In this document: positions 1 to 11,204 of the stretch, piece after piece
How the letters are laid out: every line of letters starts with the position of its first letter
Position numbering within the stretch: the first letter of the stretch is position 1
Source of the DNA: Inonotus obliquus
Lineage: Eukaryota; Basidiomycota; Agaricomycetes; Hymenochaetales; Hymenochaetaceae
Assembly (NCBI GenBank): GCA_032164295.1
Contig: JAJHTX010000008.1
Location: 744,001-808,000, forward strand
DNA: 64,000 bases
Direction of reading: 5' to 3'
The notes under the pieces: model-generated
Databases searched by the model: none
Told to the model about the DNA's origin: nothing
Seen by the model: only the letters and a program-made list of their open reading frames with translations
Program-made: the position numbers and the translations under genes

Positions 1-87
1 TGATCAACAGTGATATAAATAGTATTGTACCCATTTGACTCTAGAGCTCTCCAATCAAATCAACTGACACTATATGTCAAGGTGCCA

Positions 88-310
88 ATTCTAACACATT
101 ATTCTTATTTATTGACACATATGCACACTTGTGAATCTTATGGTTATTTGTGTTTTATTTTGTTTCTCTTTTATTTCTGTAGTGTGATGACTTTTGATCA
201 TATTCTGATTATGTAATCTAGCCCTCAAAGTGGCCTGATACAGTGAATGACACTCCCTACATCTTGTGCTTATCCACTACATACAGTGTGTTTAGGTTGC
301 TGTTACTCAC
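88..310 (+). repeat. Outer copia LTR segment, left
   Basis: Matches the inner LTR copy at 1291-1522 in opposite orientation, including the sequence around ACTCCCTACATCTTGTGCT. It lacks the first bases that the mirror copy retains (TGTTGGAATC), so the left end is truncated or diverged just before 88. Confidence 0.65.
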
Positions 311-917
311 AGTATACTAACTCACATTCCTACACCTGAGGTGCATACTAACTCTCATACCTGTCCATCCATTCGTTCTGTCACTACCTTGATTTTTGTT
401 ATTTGCTACTGTTCTTTGCAGTTAGAGAACAGCCTTTGCATCCAATGGTTGTTGTTGGATCAGAGAATCCTACAGACTCTGAAGCTTGCCGCCCAGCCTT
501 AGTTTGCTGGTGCAAAGCTTCTCTGAGCCAGCAGTGCCTGCAGGGACTTGACAGTCTAACAGATCAGCACTGTCTTGTGGTGAACCTGTGTATACTTCAC
601 AATACAGAGTGCTCTGCAGCTACCACTGACTGTATTTGAATAAGTGCCTAATCTATCCCTACTTCAATTTTGCTCATATCTCACCTCTCTCTCATCCGAT
701 CGCATCCCTGCTTTGCACACTAGCTCTTGCACATGCCCAATTACCTCCCTACCAAGCGCCAGCAAGTTTGACATGCAGGCCCTCCTGCAACCAAGATGCT
801 ATGGTGGCTTGTCAGTGGTCAAGAGAAGCAACCTGATGAGGAGAACAAACCTGAACTAGCTACATAGCAGATAAGGGCTGAACATGCAACTGGTCTCATT
901 TATCAGCTGAAAGGACA

Positions 918-1325
918 TTGCAGGATGTCAGGAACACTTGCAAAGCAGACCTCACTTTAGAGAAGTTTGAGAAAGAGCTTGCATGTGCTGTTCTGTGTTG
1001 TTCTCTGCCTGAGAAATTCTCTTCCTTCAGATCTGCTATCCTCCTCAAGCCTGACTTTGGCTGGAAGGCACTCAGATCATTCTTCATCCCTGAAGATGAC
1101 AACTGGAGGGGTGTGGAACTACAGGCTGTTGCAATGCACATTTCCACCTCAGCCCAAAAACACTCCAAGGACATTACTTGTGAGTTCTGTGGCATTAGAG
1201 GACATGCTTGCATTCTGCTTTTTGAAGCAGGTTGCCTCTGCAAGATAGTAAGGGCAGAGATCAATGGCAAGAAGGGCAAGAAGTGTGAGCAGCAGCAACC
1301 TAAATACACTGTATGCAGTGGATGA
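918..1325 (+). pseudogene. Ty1/copia gag fragment (left arm)
   Basis: An open frame of 135 codons resembling the C-terminal half of copia Gag, ending in a zinc-knuckle-like stretch, CEFCGIRGHAC. The first two Cys and the His have CX2CX4H spacing, but the final Cys at H+5 is not there, so the knuckle is degenerate. Upstream sequence (about 600-917) is gag-like but broken by stops. The frame runs into the inverted inner LTR at about 1291. The same sequence is repeated on the other strand in the right arm. Not a functional gene. Confidence 0.55.
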
Positions 1326-1522
1326 GCACAAGATGTAGGGAGTGCCATCCACTGCATTGGGCCGCTTTGAGGGCTAGATTACAGAATCAGAATGTAACTA
1401 AAAGTCGTTACATTACAGAAATAAAGGAGAAACAAAATAAAACACAAATAACTATAAGATGCACACAAGTGTGCATATGTGTTAATAAATAAGGGGAATG
1501 TGTTAGGATCATAATTCCAATA
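1291..1522 (-). repeat. Inner copia LTR (3' LTR of the pol unit), left
   Basis: In minus orientation the LTR starts at about 1522 with TATTGGAATTATGATCC. It is directly preceded by a purine-rich tract (AAGGTGCAGGAG), the expected polypurine primer. It breaks off at about 1291, where it is joined to gag in the opposite orientation. Confidence 0.6.
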
Positions 1523-4207
1523 CTCCTGCACCTTAACACATCCTAAGGCCTTGGTGAGAATGTCTGCAGGCATATAGTAGGCATATAGTTCACTTTAACA
1601 TGACCAGCCTCAACAACATCTCTAAGCCAATAGAACCTCAGGTCCAGATGCTTTATCCTCCTATGGTGTTCAGAATTCTGGGCAACAGACAGGGCAGACT
1701 GGTGAGCTTGTGATGCTCATCAATGGGGGCCTTCACAGGACTGCGGTCAGACATCCCAAATCTCTCAAGCACATTCACAATGTATTGTCTCTGTGAGAGA
1801 GATAAGGAATGCTTGCTTCTGTCTCTCTCAATGTACACACCAAGTAGGAAGGATGTAGGACCCAGATCATACAGTTTGGAGTGCTTGATCAGCTGATCCC
1901 TCACAAACTGGTACTGCTGCTTTGACTTTGCAGCAATGGTCATGTTATCAACATAGACAGGAATGATGATTCTGACATCCTCCTTTCTGTAGACTCGTAT
2001 GCTGTAGTCACAGTGCACCAGTGTGAAGCTCATGTCCTGCAGAACAGTGTCAAGCTTTTTGTGTCACTGTCTGCTAACTTGCTTCAGTCCATAGATAGAC
2101 TTGACAAGCTTGAGGACATAGCCAGGGCCAAAGTACTCTTCAAACCCCTCAGGCTGCTTGCTGCATGTACACATCATGCTCCATGTCACCATTGAGGAAG
2201 GCAGTGGAGATGTTTACACTGTAGAGCTCCAGGTCCTCCAGTGCAGCAAGTGCAAGGATGGCTCTCAATGCTGCCCACTTGGCTGTAGGGGCAAACACTT
2301 GAGAGAACTCCAATCCAGGATGCTGAGAGTAGCCCTTTGCAACCAGTCTGGCCTTGTATCTGTCCACTGAGCCATCTGCCTTTCTCTTCAGCTTGAACAC
2401 CCATCTGCAGCCAATTGGCTTTCTGCCAGCAGGTAGCCTCACAGGCTGAAATGTGCCACTCTTAATAAGACTGACAAACTCCTGTATTGCAGCTTCTTCC
2501 CAGAGATGTGCATCAGGTCTGCCTTCAATGTCCTTCCACTGGTATGGCTCACATCCATACTGCTGTCTGGCTTGTGCAGAGAACACTTGCTCAAACTTAT
2601 TGGTGGATTGAAAGACATAGTTAAAGGCATCCACAAATGGAATGTACACATCCTCTAGGCCTGCATTGGCTCCAAAGTCCATTAGGGCAGAGAACATGAG
2701 TGCTTCAGCTTGCAGCTCCTCCTCAGACATCACATCTAGTTTATCAAAGGAATCACTGTCCATGTTCACATCTTCATCTGGCTGATGCACCATCTTAGCC
2801 TCTGGCTCTGAAGTTGGCACTGGCTGTGTAACTGGCACAGATGGTCTAGGTAGTCTTCTCCCAGGATAGTGCATGAGAGGATTGGTGTACCTATCCCAAC
2901 CACCTGTGAATGGTCTTGGTTTGGGTCTCCAGTTAGGGCCAGGCCAAGGTTTGGACTGAGGAGCAGTTCTGGCTCTCTTCTCAGGTGATGGTGAATTGGA
3001 CTGTGAATGACTCTGTGTAGAACTTGAAGATGCAGGTGCATTTTGAGGCTGTTGAGTGTGCTGAGAAGGCTGTGGTCCAGTGGGTTGTGGAGGTGATTGT
3101 GCAGCAGATGTGCAGGAGATGGAGGTACAGGTGCAGGTGGATCAGGTGGGTTGGCAAAAGAGATGGCAGGAGATCCAACTTATCATCTACTTCCTCCTGC
3201 TCTGGCAGGTCTTTTGCCTCAGGAGTGAAATGCACTCTCAAGTCAACAGGGGTTCTGGATGTACCAGGAAACACTCTCTCATCAAACTGAGCAGAGTCAC
3301 CAATGATCTCCTTCCTAGTGAGTGGATTCCAGAATAGCCAGCACTTGTAGTTAGAAGGATAACCAAGAAAGACACACTTCTGAGTGTGAGACTGCAATGG
3401 CCTTCTCTGGTCCTTCTTCACATGCACATAGGAGGTGCACCCAAATACTCCCAAATGAGACACATCTGTTTCAGACTTGTACCAGGCCTCATAAGGGGTC
3501 CTGCCATCTATAGCCGAGATGAGAGAGCAGTTGTGCACATGCACAAATGCTGCCACTGCATCCCACCAGAAGCTGGGAGGCAGACATGCCTCATTGAGCA
3601 TTGTGATGATTTTCTCTGCAAGTGTCCTGTTGGCCCTCTCTACAACTCCATTCTGGTGATGTTCGAATGCCATCTCTCTGGCAGAACTGCTCCCACCTGT
3701 GGACATGTACTCTCCTCTCTTGTCATCTCTAGTGGCTTTGATCTTTGCACTAAGCTGATTCTCAGGAAATGCCTTGAGTTGCTTGAATGCAGCAAATGCA
3801 TTACTCTGCTTCCTGAATGGAAGGACAGTCCAGAAGTGACTGGGCTCATCAATGAAGGTAATCCAGTACTTGTGACTGTGTCTGGACTGGATAGGGAGTG
3901 GACCACGGAGGTCAGAGTAGACCAGTTGAAGTGGGGCAGTTACTCTGTGAGATGCAAGTCTAGAGACATTGGCTCTGTGCTGCTTGCCTGCAATGCATGG
4001 CTCACAGATGTGATCTGGAGCAGTTGTAGACTTGATCACCATTCCCTTCACCATCTGATCCTTGTGCAACAGCTTCACATCACTGTGGTTGAGGTGTGCA
4101 AACCTCCTGTGCCACTTGCTGCACTTGAGGACCTGGAGCTCTACAGTGTAAACATCTCCACTGCCTTCCTCAATGGTGACATGGAGCATGATGTGTACAT
4201 GCAGCAA
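1523..4207 (-). pseudogene. Ty1/copia pol: integrase, reverse transcriptase, RNase H tail
   Basis: Minus-strand reading gives, in order, a gag-pre-integrase motif (KWHRRFAHLNHSDVKLL, near 4130), integrase (GVVERANRTLAEK; SFWWDAVAAFVH), the post-integrase block (VFGCTSYVHV, FLGYPSNYKCW), copia reverse transcriptase (EAAIQEF, GCRWVFKLKRKADGSVDRYK, VNISTAFLNGD), the polymerase active-site block (PVYVDNMTIAA in place of the usual YVDD, near 1950), LLGVYIERD, and the RNase H end (MPADILTKAL, near 1560) followed by the polypurine tract and LTR. Several frame breaks (between 2874 and 2981, near 2149 and 2033) show it is dead. YVDN instead of YVDD removes a catalytic Asp. Confidence 0.85.
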
Positions 4208-4842
4208 GCAGCCTGAGGGGTTTGAAGAGTACTTTGGCCCTGGCTATGTCCTCAAGCTTGTCAAGTCTATCTATGGACTGAAGCAAGTTAGCAGACAGTG
4301 ACACAAAAAGCTTGACACTGTTCTGCAGGACATGAGCTTCACACTGGTGCACTGTGACTACAGCATACGAGTCTACAGAAAGGAGGATGTCAGAATCATC
4401 ATTCCTGTCTATGTTGATAACATGACCATTGCTGCAAAGTCAAAGCAGCAGTACCAGTTTGTGAGGGATCAGCTGATCAAGCACTCCAAACTGTATGATC
4501 TGGGTCCTACATCCTTCCTACTTGGTGTGTACATTGAGAGAGACAGAAGCAAGCATTCCTTATCTCTCTCACAGAGACAATACATTGTGAATGTGCTTGA
4601 GAGATTTGGGATGTCTGACCGCAGTCCTGTGAAGGCCCCCATTGATGAGCATCACAAGCTCACCAGTCTGCCCTGTCTGTTGCCCAGAATTCTGAACACC
4701 ATAGGAGGATAAAGCATCTGGACCTGAGGTTCTATTGGCTTAGAGATGTTGTTGAGGCTGGTCATGTTAAAGTGAACTATATGCCTACTATATGCCTGCA
4801 GACATTCTCACCAAGGCCTTAGGATGTGTTAAGGTGCAGGAG
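4113..4842 (+). pseudogene. Mirror copy of copia reverse transcriptase/RNase H end
   Basis: Exact reverse complement of 1523-2252: the same frames (VNISTAFLNGD at 4140-4180, VYVDNMTIAA near 4410, MPADILTKAL near 4792) now read on the plus strand. The N-terminal part of the polymerase is missing, because this arm starts inside the enzyme at the microhomology with the gag-pre-integrase region. Confidence 0.85.
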
Positions 4843-5074
4843 TATTGGAATTATGATCCTAACACATTCCCCTTATTTATTAACACATATGCACACTTGT
4901 GTGCATCTTATAGTTATTTGTGTTTTATTTTGTTTCTCCTTTATTTCTGTAATGTAACGACTTTTAGTTACATTCTGATTCTGTAATCTAGCCCTCAAAG
5001 CGGCCCAATGCAGTGGATGGCACTCCCTACATCTTGTGCTCATCCACTGCATACAGTGTATTTAGGTTGCTGCT
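4843..5074 (+). repeat. Inner copia LTR, right
   Basis: Mirror of 1291-1522, preceded by the same purine-rich tract at the end of pol. Confidence 0.6.
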
Positions 5075-5447
5075 GCTCACACTTCTTGCCCTTCTTGCCA
5101 TTGATCTCTGCCCTTACTATCTTGCAGAGGCAACCTGCTTCAAAAAGCAGAATGCAAGCATGTCCTCTAATGCCACAGAACTCACAAGTAATGTCCTTGG
5201 AGTGTTTTTGGGCTGAGGTGGAAATGTGCATTGCAACAGCCTGTAGTTCCACACCCCTCCAGTTGTCATCTTCAGGGATGAAGAATGATCTGAGTGCCTT
5301 CCAGCCAAAGTCAGGCTTGAGGAGGATAGCAGATCTGAAGGAAGAGAATTTCTCAGGCAGAGAACAACACAGAACAGCACATGCAAGCTCTTTCTCAAAC
5401 TTCTCTAAAGTGAGGTCTGCTTTGCAAGTGTTCCTGACATCCTGCAA
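5040..5447 (-). pseudogene. Ty1/copia gag fragment (right arm)
   Basis: Exact mirror of the gag fragment at 918-1325, with the same incomplete zinc knuckle. Continues as degenerate gag-like sequence towards 5962. Confidence 0.55.
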
Positions 5448-6054
5448 TGTCCTTTCAGCTGATAAATGAGACCAGTTGCATGTTCAGCCCTTATCTGCTA
5501 TGTAGCTAGTTCAGGTTTGTTCTCCTCATCAGGTTGCTTCTCTTGACCACTGACAAGCCACCATAGCATCTTGGTTGCAGGAGGGCCTGCATGTCAAACT
5601 TGCTGGCGCTTGGTAGGGAGGTAATTGGGCATGTGCAAGAGCTAGTGTGCAAAGCAGGGATGCGATCGGATGAGAGAGAGGTGAGATATGAGCAAAATTG
5701 AAGTAGGGATAGATTAGGCACTTATTCAAATACAGTCAGTGGTAGCTGCAGAGCACTCTGTATTGTGAAGTATACACAGGTTCACCACAAGACAGTGCTG
5801 ATCTGTTAGACTGTCAAGTCCCTGCAGGCACTGCTGGCTCAGAGAAGCTTTGCACCAGCAAACTAAGGCTGGGCGGCAAGCTTCAGAGTCTGTAGGATTC
5901 TCTGATCCAACAACAACCATTGGATGCAAAGGCTGTTCTCTAACTGCAAAGAACAGTAGCAAATAACAAAAATCAAGGTAGTGACAGAACGAATGGATGG
6001 ACAGGTATGAGAGTTAGTATGCACCTCAGGTGTAGGAATGTGAGTTAGTATACT

Positions 6055-6292
6055 GTGAGTAACAGCAACCTAAACACACTGTATGTAGTGGATAAGCACA
6101 AGATGTAGGGAGTGTCATTCACTGTATCAGGCCACTTTGAGGGCTAGATTACATAATCAGAATATGATCAAAAGTCATCACACTACAGAAATAAAAGAGA
6201 AACAAAATAAAACACAAATAACCATAAGATTCACAAGTGTGCATATGTGTCAATAAATAAGAATTATGTGTTAGAATTATGATTCCAACATA
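6055..6292 (-). repeat. Outer copia LTR segment, right
   Basis: Mirror of 88-310 but complete at its start: read on the minus strand it begins TGTTGGAATCATAATTC at about 6292. This gives the probable LTR 5' end. Confidence 0.6.
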
Positions 6293-6542
6293 TACCAAGT
6301 GGGTTGTCATTTAGATAGCAGTTCAGCCATAATGGGCAAAGATATATACAGCTGTATAGAAGCTGAACCTAGAATATGTAGGCTAATTCCTACTCAGAAA
6401 CAACAGGATGAACTATACATTGATGACTATAATAATATATAGGTAAGTAGTAGAGGTGTTTCAGTAGAGTGTAGTAAGAAGGCAAGTACAATAAAGTCTT
6501 GATTTTGCTTTCTTTGTTAGATAAAAGATTATCAACTTATAG
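6293..6542. other. Unassigned AT-rich spacer
   Basis: About 250 bp between the copia palindrome and the first long inverted repeat. No frame or repeat recognised. Confidence 0.5.
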
Positions 6543-6680
6543 TCAAGTGCAAAAGTTTACACAAAAGGCAAATTCATATGATTTTTTGACACGTGTTGTA
6601 CCCTTAGAGGTTGAAAACTTACTAAATGCCTAATTTCTTGGTCAATTCTGTATGTAATATTATGATCTTTGTATGCACTA
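6543..6680 (+). repeat. Terminal inverted repeat, left member of a 10.2-kb pair
   Basis: TA followed by YAGTCAAGTGCAAAAG. About 140 bp match the reverse complement of 16650-16785 at roughly 85% by eye. It is related to the mariner ends at 12926, 31151 and 39357 (shared TTTTTTGACA, a TACCCT block and ACTYACTAA). Confidence 0.7.
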
Positions 6681-6894
6681 AGAGAAACATTAAGGCACAA
6701 CTCCTTCCACAAGCCTGTAGATAATCTCCTTCCTTATAAAATTTGTTGATAGTTACTGGAGCAAATAGTGGTGCCAAAAAAATGAAGCACTTGGCTAAAG
6801 GCCACAAACTAAGCGACCACTATAACTTACATCATTTTATGGTTTGCTTTATGTCTGTACTGGGCAATTAAGCCACTCGCAAAAAATATAAATT

Positions 6895-7565
6895 GTGTAT
6901 CATAAGTCTCAGCTGCATACAACCACTCCAATCGCTCTGATATGCCTGGACCACCTCAATCACTCCTCTCTTGAATCAACCATCTTGCAGTCCTTTTACA
7001 AAACCTCCCAGATTCACTGCCGCTTGATCCACCCTCTTACACTTATTATTTTGAGCTGGACTCTAAAGCTGAAAATAAGTGGGAAGCTTTAAATCAAAAT
7101 CTGGAAGTATGTTTTTGCACATTTGAGCTCTCCAATGGAGAGCTTCTCACTATTAAATGCTGGTCCAAAAACTTTCCCATTCTTATCAATTCTCAGAGAA
7201 AAACGGCCAAAGCTGTATCAAGTGAATCTACACTCATTTTGAGATAGGTAGATCAAATCATTACTGCAGCAAGGCTAGCTGGTGCAACATTTCCCTCAAG
7301 AGGAAGAGGGGTGGCCTTTTCTTCAAGGTATGTATTTTTGTTATTTTTCTGCATTTTTTATTCACTTAGATATAATCAAATTAGAAAAAGGATTAATATT
7401 TCCAATGAAGCACATGACGAACTGCTAGAACTGTCAATAATTCCCCACATCACCACAGCCCTTGAAGCAGAGCCGAGCTGGCTGAAAGGTACCGTAAGTC
7501 TGAGTGACTTGCATTCAACTTCACACAAGTCATCCAGCACACTGCACAGTAACCCCTCTCTGTAA
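6895..7565 (+). pseudogene. Unrecognised gene remnant with one apparent intron
   Basis: Plus-strand frames carry protein-like sequence (YYFELDSKAENKWEAL, ELSNGELLTIKCWSKNFP near 7040-7190) and, after a plausible intron from about 7328 to about 7370 (GTATGT...CACTTAG), a second open stretch ending at 7565 that includes EAHDELLELSIIPHI. Frameshifts and stops interrupt it. I do not recognise the family. It lies inside the 6543-16785 repeat pair and may be part of a DNA transposon. Confidence 0.35.
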
Positions 7566-8239
7566 CTTGCACAACCTTCTCCTTTAGCTTTGCTGTCCAG
7601 ACCGCCAAAGAGGTCTGCCACCCACTAAAGTACCCTCACCCTTACCAAGCTAGCACCCGATAAATACAAAGAACAAACAAAACAAGAATTTGCAGTAATC
7701 GCTGCACGGTAGGAGGGGTACAGAGCCACTTCGGAAGGGAAGGAAGGAAGGAAGGAAGAGGGAACGAAATAGGGTGAATACCAGAGAGCATGTAAGAAAT
7801 TTTGGGGCAAGGAAGAAGGAAAAGAAAGATAGTAGAAGGGAACCAACTAAGGTTCGCCAATCTATCTTAATAAGCTATTCTTTTCGGAGTGTATTATTCG
7901 TTCCATCTGCTCTGTTTATTGAATCTTTTCTGTGCAATCCTGCTGATATTCTATCTTATGCTCTAGATTTTACTTTTGGCACAGGCAGATATGACCTCTC
8001 TGCCAGAAAATACGTCTGTGGCTAGTAATTCACACAAGGCCTCAGGAAAGTGAAGAGAAATGCGAAATGGCAAAAAAGGAGGGGGGGTACCAGATCCTGT
8101 TGAGCGCACTAACTGGTACCACCCATTTCTTTGGACATATATCAACAAGACTGCCCGGTGAGTCTGTTTCAGTCCATCAAAAATCGTTCAATTTCTTCAA
8201 AGAGAGAATAATTTTTTTGCACAGCTTTACAAAGGGACT
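7566..8239. other. Intergenic, purine tract
   Basis: No convincing gene. Contains a short (GGAA)n tract near 7737-7758. Sequence just before 8240 may include earlier parts of the DDE_1 transposase that I could not frame. Confidence 0.4.
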
Positions 8240-8877
8240 GTGTCCCGCTGGATTGCATCATGCAAAACAAGATGGTCTCCAGTTACTATTGCAAATGTTG
8301 AAGCGCAGCGTACACTGGCTAGATCTAGTCAAGTCGGTGTTCTGACACAGTATCCTGAAATTGTTCAAGAAGTAACATCTGCAATCAAATCAATGTGGCC
8401 GAGTGGCCTGGCAATCAGTACTATCCTAATATGCTCTATACTCCTGACATTCATTGCATCGAGGAACGCACAGATTCTCAACAAACAATTCAAATGTTCT
8501 GACGCAAGTCATTATTTTCTAATGGACACTATTTCTTTTCATGTTCAACCATTCATATAGAAATATGTTTGAGACTTTCTTGGCCCTGTTCTACAGATAA
8601 CTCCACGCCGTGCTACTCATGCTGCAGCTCATCTTCCTCAAGACTGGGAAGACTTGTACAAAAAAGCATTCTTTCGTCTGGTAAATTTCATCAAGGAGTT
8701 TGATATATCACCAGAGGTAAGTTTTCAATACTGTCCTTATCAAATAAATACATTGTTCATATTTTCTTTACAGCTTATTATAAATATGGATCAGATAGAC
8801 ATTGTATTTGTTCCAGAGGGAAAATTTACTTATGATAAGAAAGGTGCAAAACAAGTTAACTTATAGTCAAAGATGCA

Positions 8878-9489
8878 TCCTTTGAACACCCAATTGAAAT
8901 TAGGCCCAGAGCATGCCACACGCCAGTTTTCTCAAATTTAAACACACAATCTTGGAGCTTATTACGAAAGCTACTTGCTGATTTTTTTTCGAGGCAGAAA
9001 ACACTGTAGAAAAACAGATATGGGTCTGTGAAGAAAGTGAGAAAAATGTCACAAGACTCACTCCTTTGAACACCTTGTGATGTAATGTCACGATTACACT
9101 TGGTTACAAATGATTTGCTGAGAGATCTAATTATGGCAATATGTCGATCATTTTTCCAGTTACACTTTGCAAGTTTTATATAATATTAATTGATTGAAGA
9201 ATCATTTCATCACAAAACTTGGCACATACATAGCCAAAGTAGCATGCTTTAAGAATATATACTAAATGTGTTGAGTAGAGATCCAGAGCATCTGCAGGAT
9301 GACCCAGTTTAGATCCAGCTCTAGGAATTACACCAAATTTCGACAATAAATGTTTTTTCTAGACTCAATATTTTGCTCAAATTTTCTAAGCATTTACACA
9401 TGTACCAGCACAGTCATTTCTGATATCTTTCTATTTTTTTGGGGTGAGAAACAAAGAATTGGGTGAGAAAAGCCTAGGTGTTCAAAGGA
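8878..9489. mobile_element. Small insertion with CCTTTGAACACC ends (MITE-like)
   Basis: The left end reads CCTTTGAACACC and the right end GGTGTTCAAAGG. The insert splits the transposase frame between AKQVNL and KDASLTV. Similar words flank it (AAAGATGCATCC and AAAGACGCGTCT), possibly a decayed target-site duplication. A third copy of CCTTTGAACACC lies inside near 9065. No coding frame. Confidence 0.6.
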
Positions 9490-9606
9490 ACAGTCCTGTT
9501 TAAAAGACGCGTCTTTGACTGTACATGAATTGGATGAAAAGTGTGCATGCACACTATGTGTGCTGAGCACTGCTGCTGGAGATCTCCTTTCTTTTCAGCA
9601 AGTCTG

Positions 9607-9690
9607 CACCAGTTACTCTACACCAGTTACTCTGAAAAGAGCACACCAGCAAAGAATGCTAAAGGAATGGAGAAGGAGAAGGAGAAGGAG
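9607..9690 (+). repeat. Short tandem duplications in the transposase remnant
   Basis: ACCAGTTACTCT occurs twice in tandem near 9608-9632, and GAGAAG is repeated near 9669-9688. Both expand the coding frame of the dead transposase. Confidence 0.7.
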
Positions 9691-10975
9691 CCTCGCTCCC
9701 TCAGTTTCCAATTCACCTTTACAAGGAGTAAAAATAGCAACAGTTATTACAGTATACTCAAAATGATGATAGAGGTATGCAGCTCTCTTCAATCTTTTTC
9801 ATCACAGACTCAGACACATATTGTGCTTTAGCTGCTTGAGTTCATCATTGAGCTGTACTATTATGGATATATGTGGGACAACCCTGGACTTCCAGCCAAC
9901 CAAAAGGCTATGTTACTGCTCGACTGCTACCCGGTTTACACAAGCGCTGAATTTCTTGAGTACTTACTTGTGCAATCGGCACCCCTATGTGCAGCCGATC
10001 TTTGTTCCAGCAAACTGTAAGTCATTAGAAACACCAATGTGTTGTGCTCCTCAATCTTTAGTCATTGATTTTTGTCTCAGGTACAGGTGTATTTCAGCCA
10101 GCAGATGTCAGACTGTAGTGAGTGATAAAGCATCACTTGAAGCAGTTCACTCTTGCTGAGCTTGTTCGCTTACATTCAGAAGAGATGGCTAAAAGGACCA
10201 GACTGGAGGACATAGAGTTCTCAAACTCTATTACTATTTTATGCAACTCTTCAGTCAAGGCGATGCTTCATGTCTGGAAACTCATAAAGACATTCAGAGG
10301 TCGAGAATTAATCGAAAAGGTATGTATTGCAATATGCATTATTGCGTATACTAATAAATTAAATTTTATTCTCATTTAGGCATGGAGAAAGTGTTTCACA
10401 AAAGACTGTAACCTTTTTTATTCCAGTCTGACTAGTGCGAAGGCCCGGGCTTCCCTTCGTGAATATTTAAAGGTTGATGAAACTCTAAGGAACGAAATAT
10501 TCAATAAAACAGGAAAAAATTTTGACTTTCCGATTGTTATTGATCAAAACACGGGGCACTGCGTTGAGTGTATCATCAATGAGAGTTGTAATAATGACTC
10601 TGCGATCCCCCTCTCTTTAGTGGTAAAGGATGCCTTAAAGTAGAAATGGTCACAACAAACAGTCCATTTTTTATTTATTGTGCAAATCCAGAGTCTATTG
10701 AAGTATCGAGTGAGCCTGGATCTTCAGGGCTCACTCCTAATGCTGAGGAAGTGAACATTTGGAAATTTTCTGATAGTAGCACTCTATGGAGTACCTCATT
10801 CTCCAGGAATGCACAAACATATGATATTTGAAGGAAATTATTGTATTTTATTGGAATATATGCGCTTTTTATGATAATTACATCATGCCTGAAACTCATG
10901 CAACCAACTCTATATTACACATTACTGCAGTGATACAACGAACTGCGTGTTACACGTTATGGTTGCCTATTCACA

Positions 10976-11164
10976 GTGCGGTACAGTATGCTGAAGAAGA
11001 ATGGTTATATACGAGTTGATCCAGTGTTTGTGCAACTATCCGCATTAGATATACTTACAATGGCAGAACAGGATAGTATACAGGTCAGTCATGGGCTAGC
11101 CGCTTCTATCCTCTACTTTACAAAGGAAGATGTTAGTAGGATTCAAAGAAAAGGTAGATACTAG
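10976..11164 (+). pseudogene. C-terminal fragment of the cargo gene family (copy 1)
   Basis: The open stretch contains LKKNGYIRVDPVFVQLS and SHGLAASILYFTKED, closely matching the minus-strand gene tail near 32890-33080 (LKKNSYIQVDPVFAQLS, SHKLAASVLYYAKEY). It ends facing a truncated mariner-like transposase, and the sequence across the gene/transposase junction is homologous at both loci. The family function is unknown to me. Confidence 0.6.
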
Positions 11165-11204
11165 ACTAGTATAAGTAAAGAATCAGTTGTGGAATACAGT
11201 AAAT

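Larger units (their letters stand above)
88..6277. repeat. Giant inverted duplication built from a Ty1/copia element
   Basis: Left arm 88-2252 and right arm 4113-6277 are reverse complements of each other around a centre near 3182; translated reading frames in the arms are identical residue for residue, so the arms are near 100% identical. The spacer 2253-4112 is single copy and holds the copia integrase and the first half of reverse transcriptase on the minus strand. Each arm itself is an inverted fusion: an outer LTR-like segment plus gag in one orientation, then an inner LTR plus the pol 3' end in the other. At the inner boundary both arms enter through a shared 13-bp word, CACTTGCTGCACT, which occurs in the gag-pre-integrase region and in reverse transcriptase. 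An assembly or amplification palindrome is a possible alternative. Confidence 0.9.
8240..10643 (+). pseudogene. DDE_1 (pogo/Tigger-like) transposase, interrupted
   Basis: Successive plus-strand blocks match the DDE_1 transposases common in basidiomycetes: a helix-rich region (8240-8440), THAAAHLPQDWEDLYKKAF (near 8620-8680), an intron, then INMDQIDIVFVPEGKFTY with the first catalytic Asp (near 8785-8830), KSTPAKNAKG...SYYSILKMMIE (9640-9770), LLLDCYPVYTSAEFLEYLL with the second Asp (near 9910-9970), HPYVQPIFVPANC, an intron 10017-10080 (GTAAGT...CAG), TGVFQPADVRLQ (10081-10115), and a C-terminal part with an intron 10320-10379 (CTAAT branch point), ending TAG at 10641-10643. A frameshift near 9950-9980 and a 0.6-kb insertion at 8878-9489 inactivate it. 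Confidence 0.75.

Noticed and set aside
3386..4216. 276-codon plus-strand open frame across the copia spacer
   Set aside because: It is antisense to clear copia integrase on the minus strand and only joins reverse transcriptase sequence at its very end.
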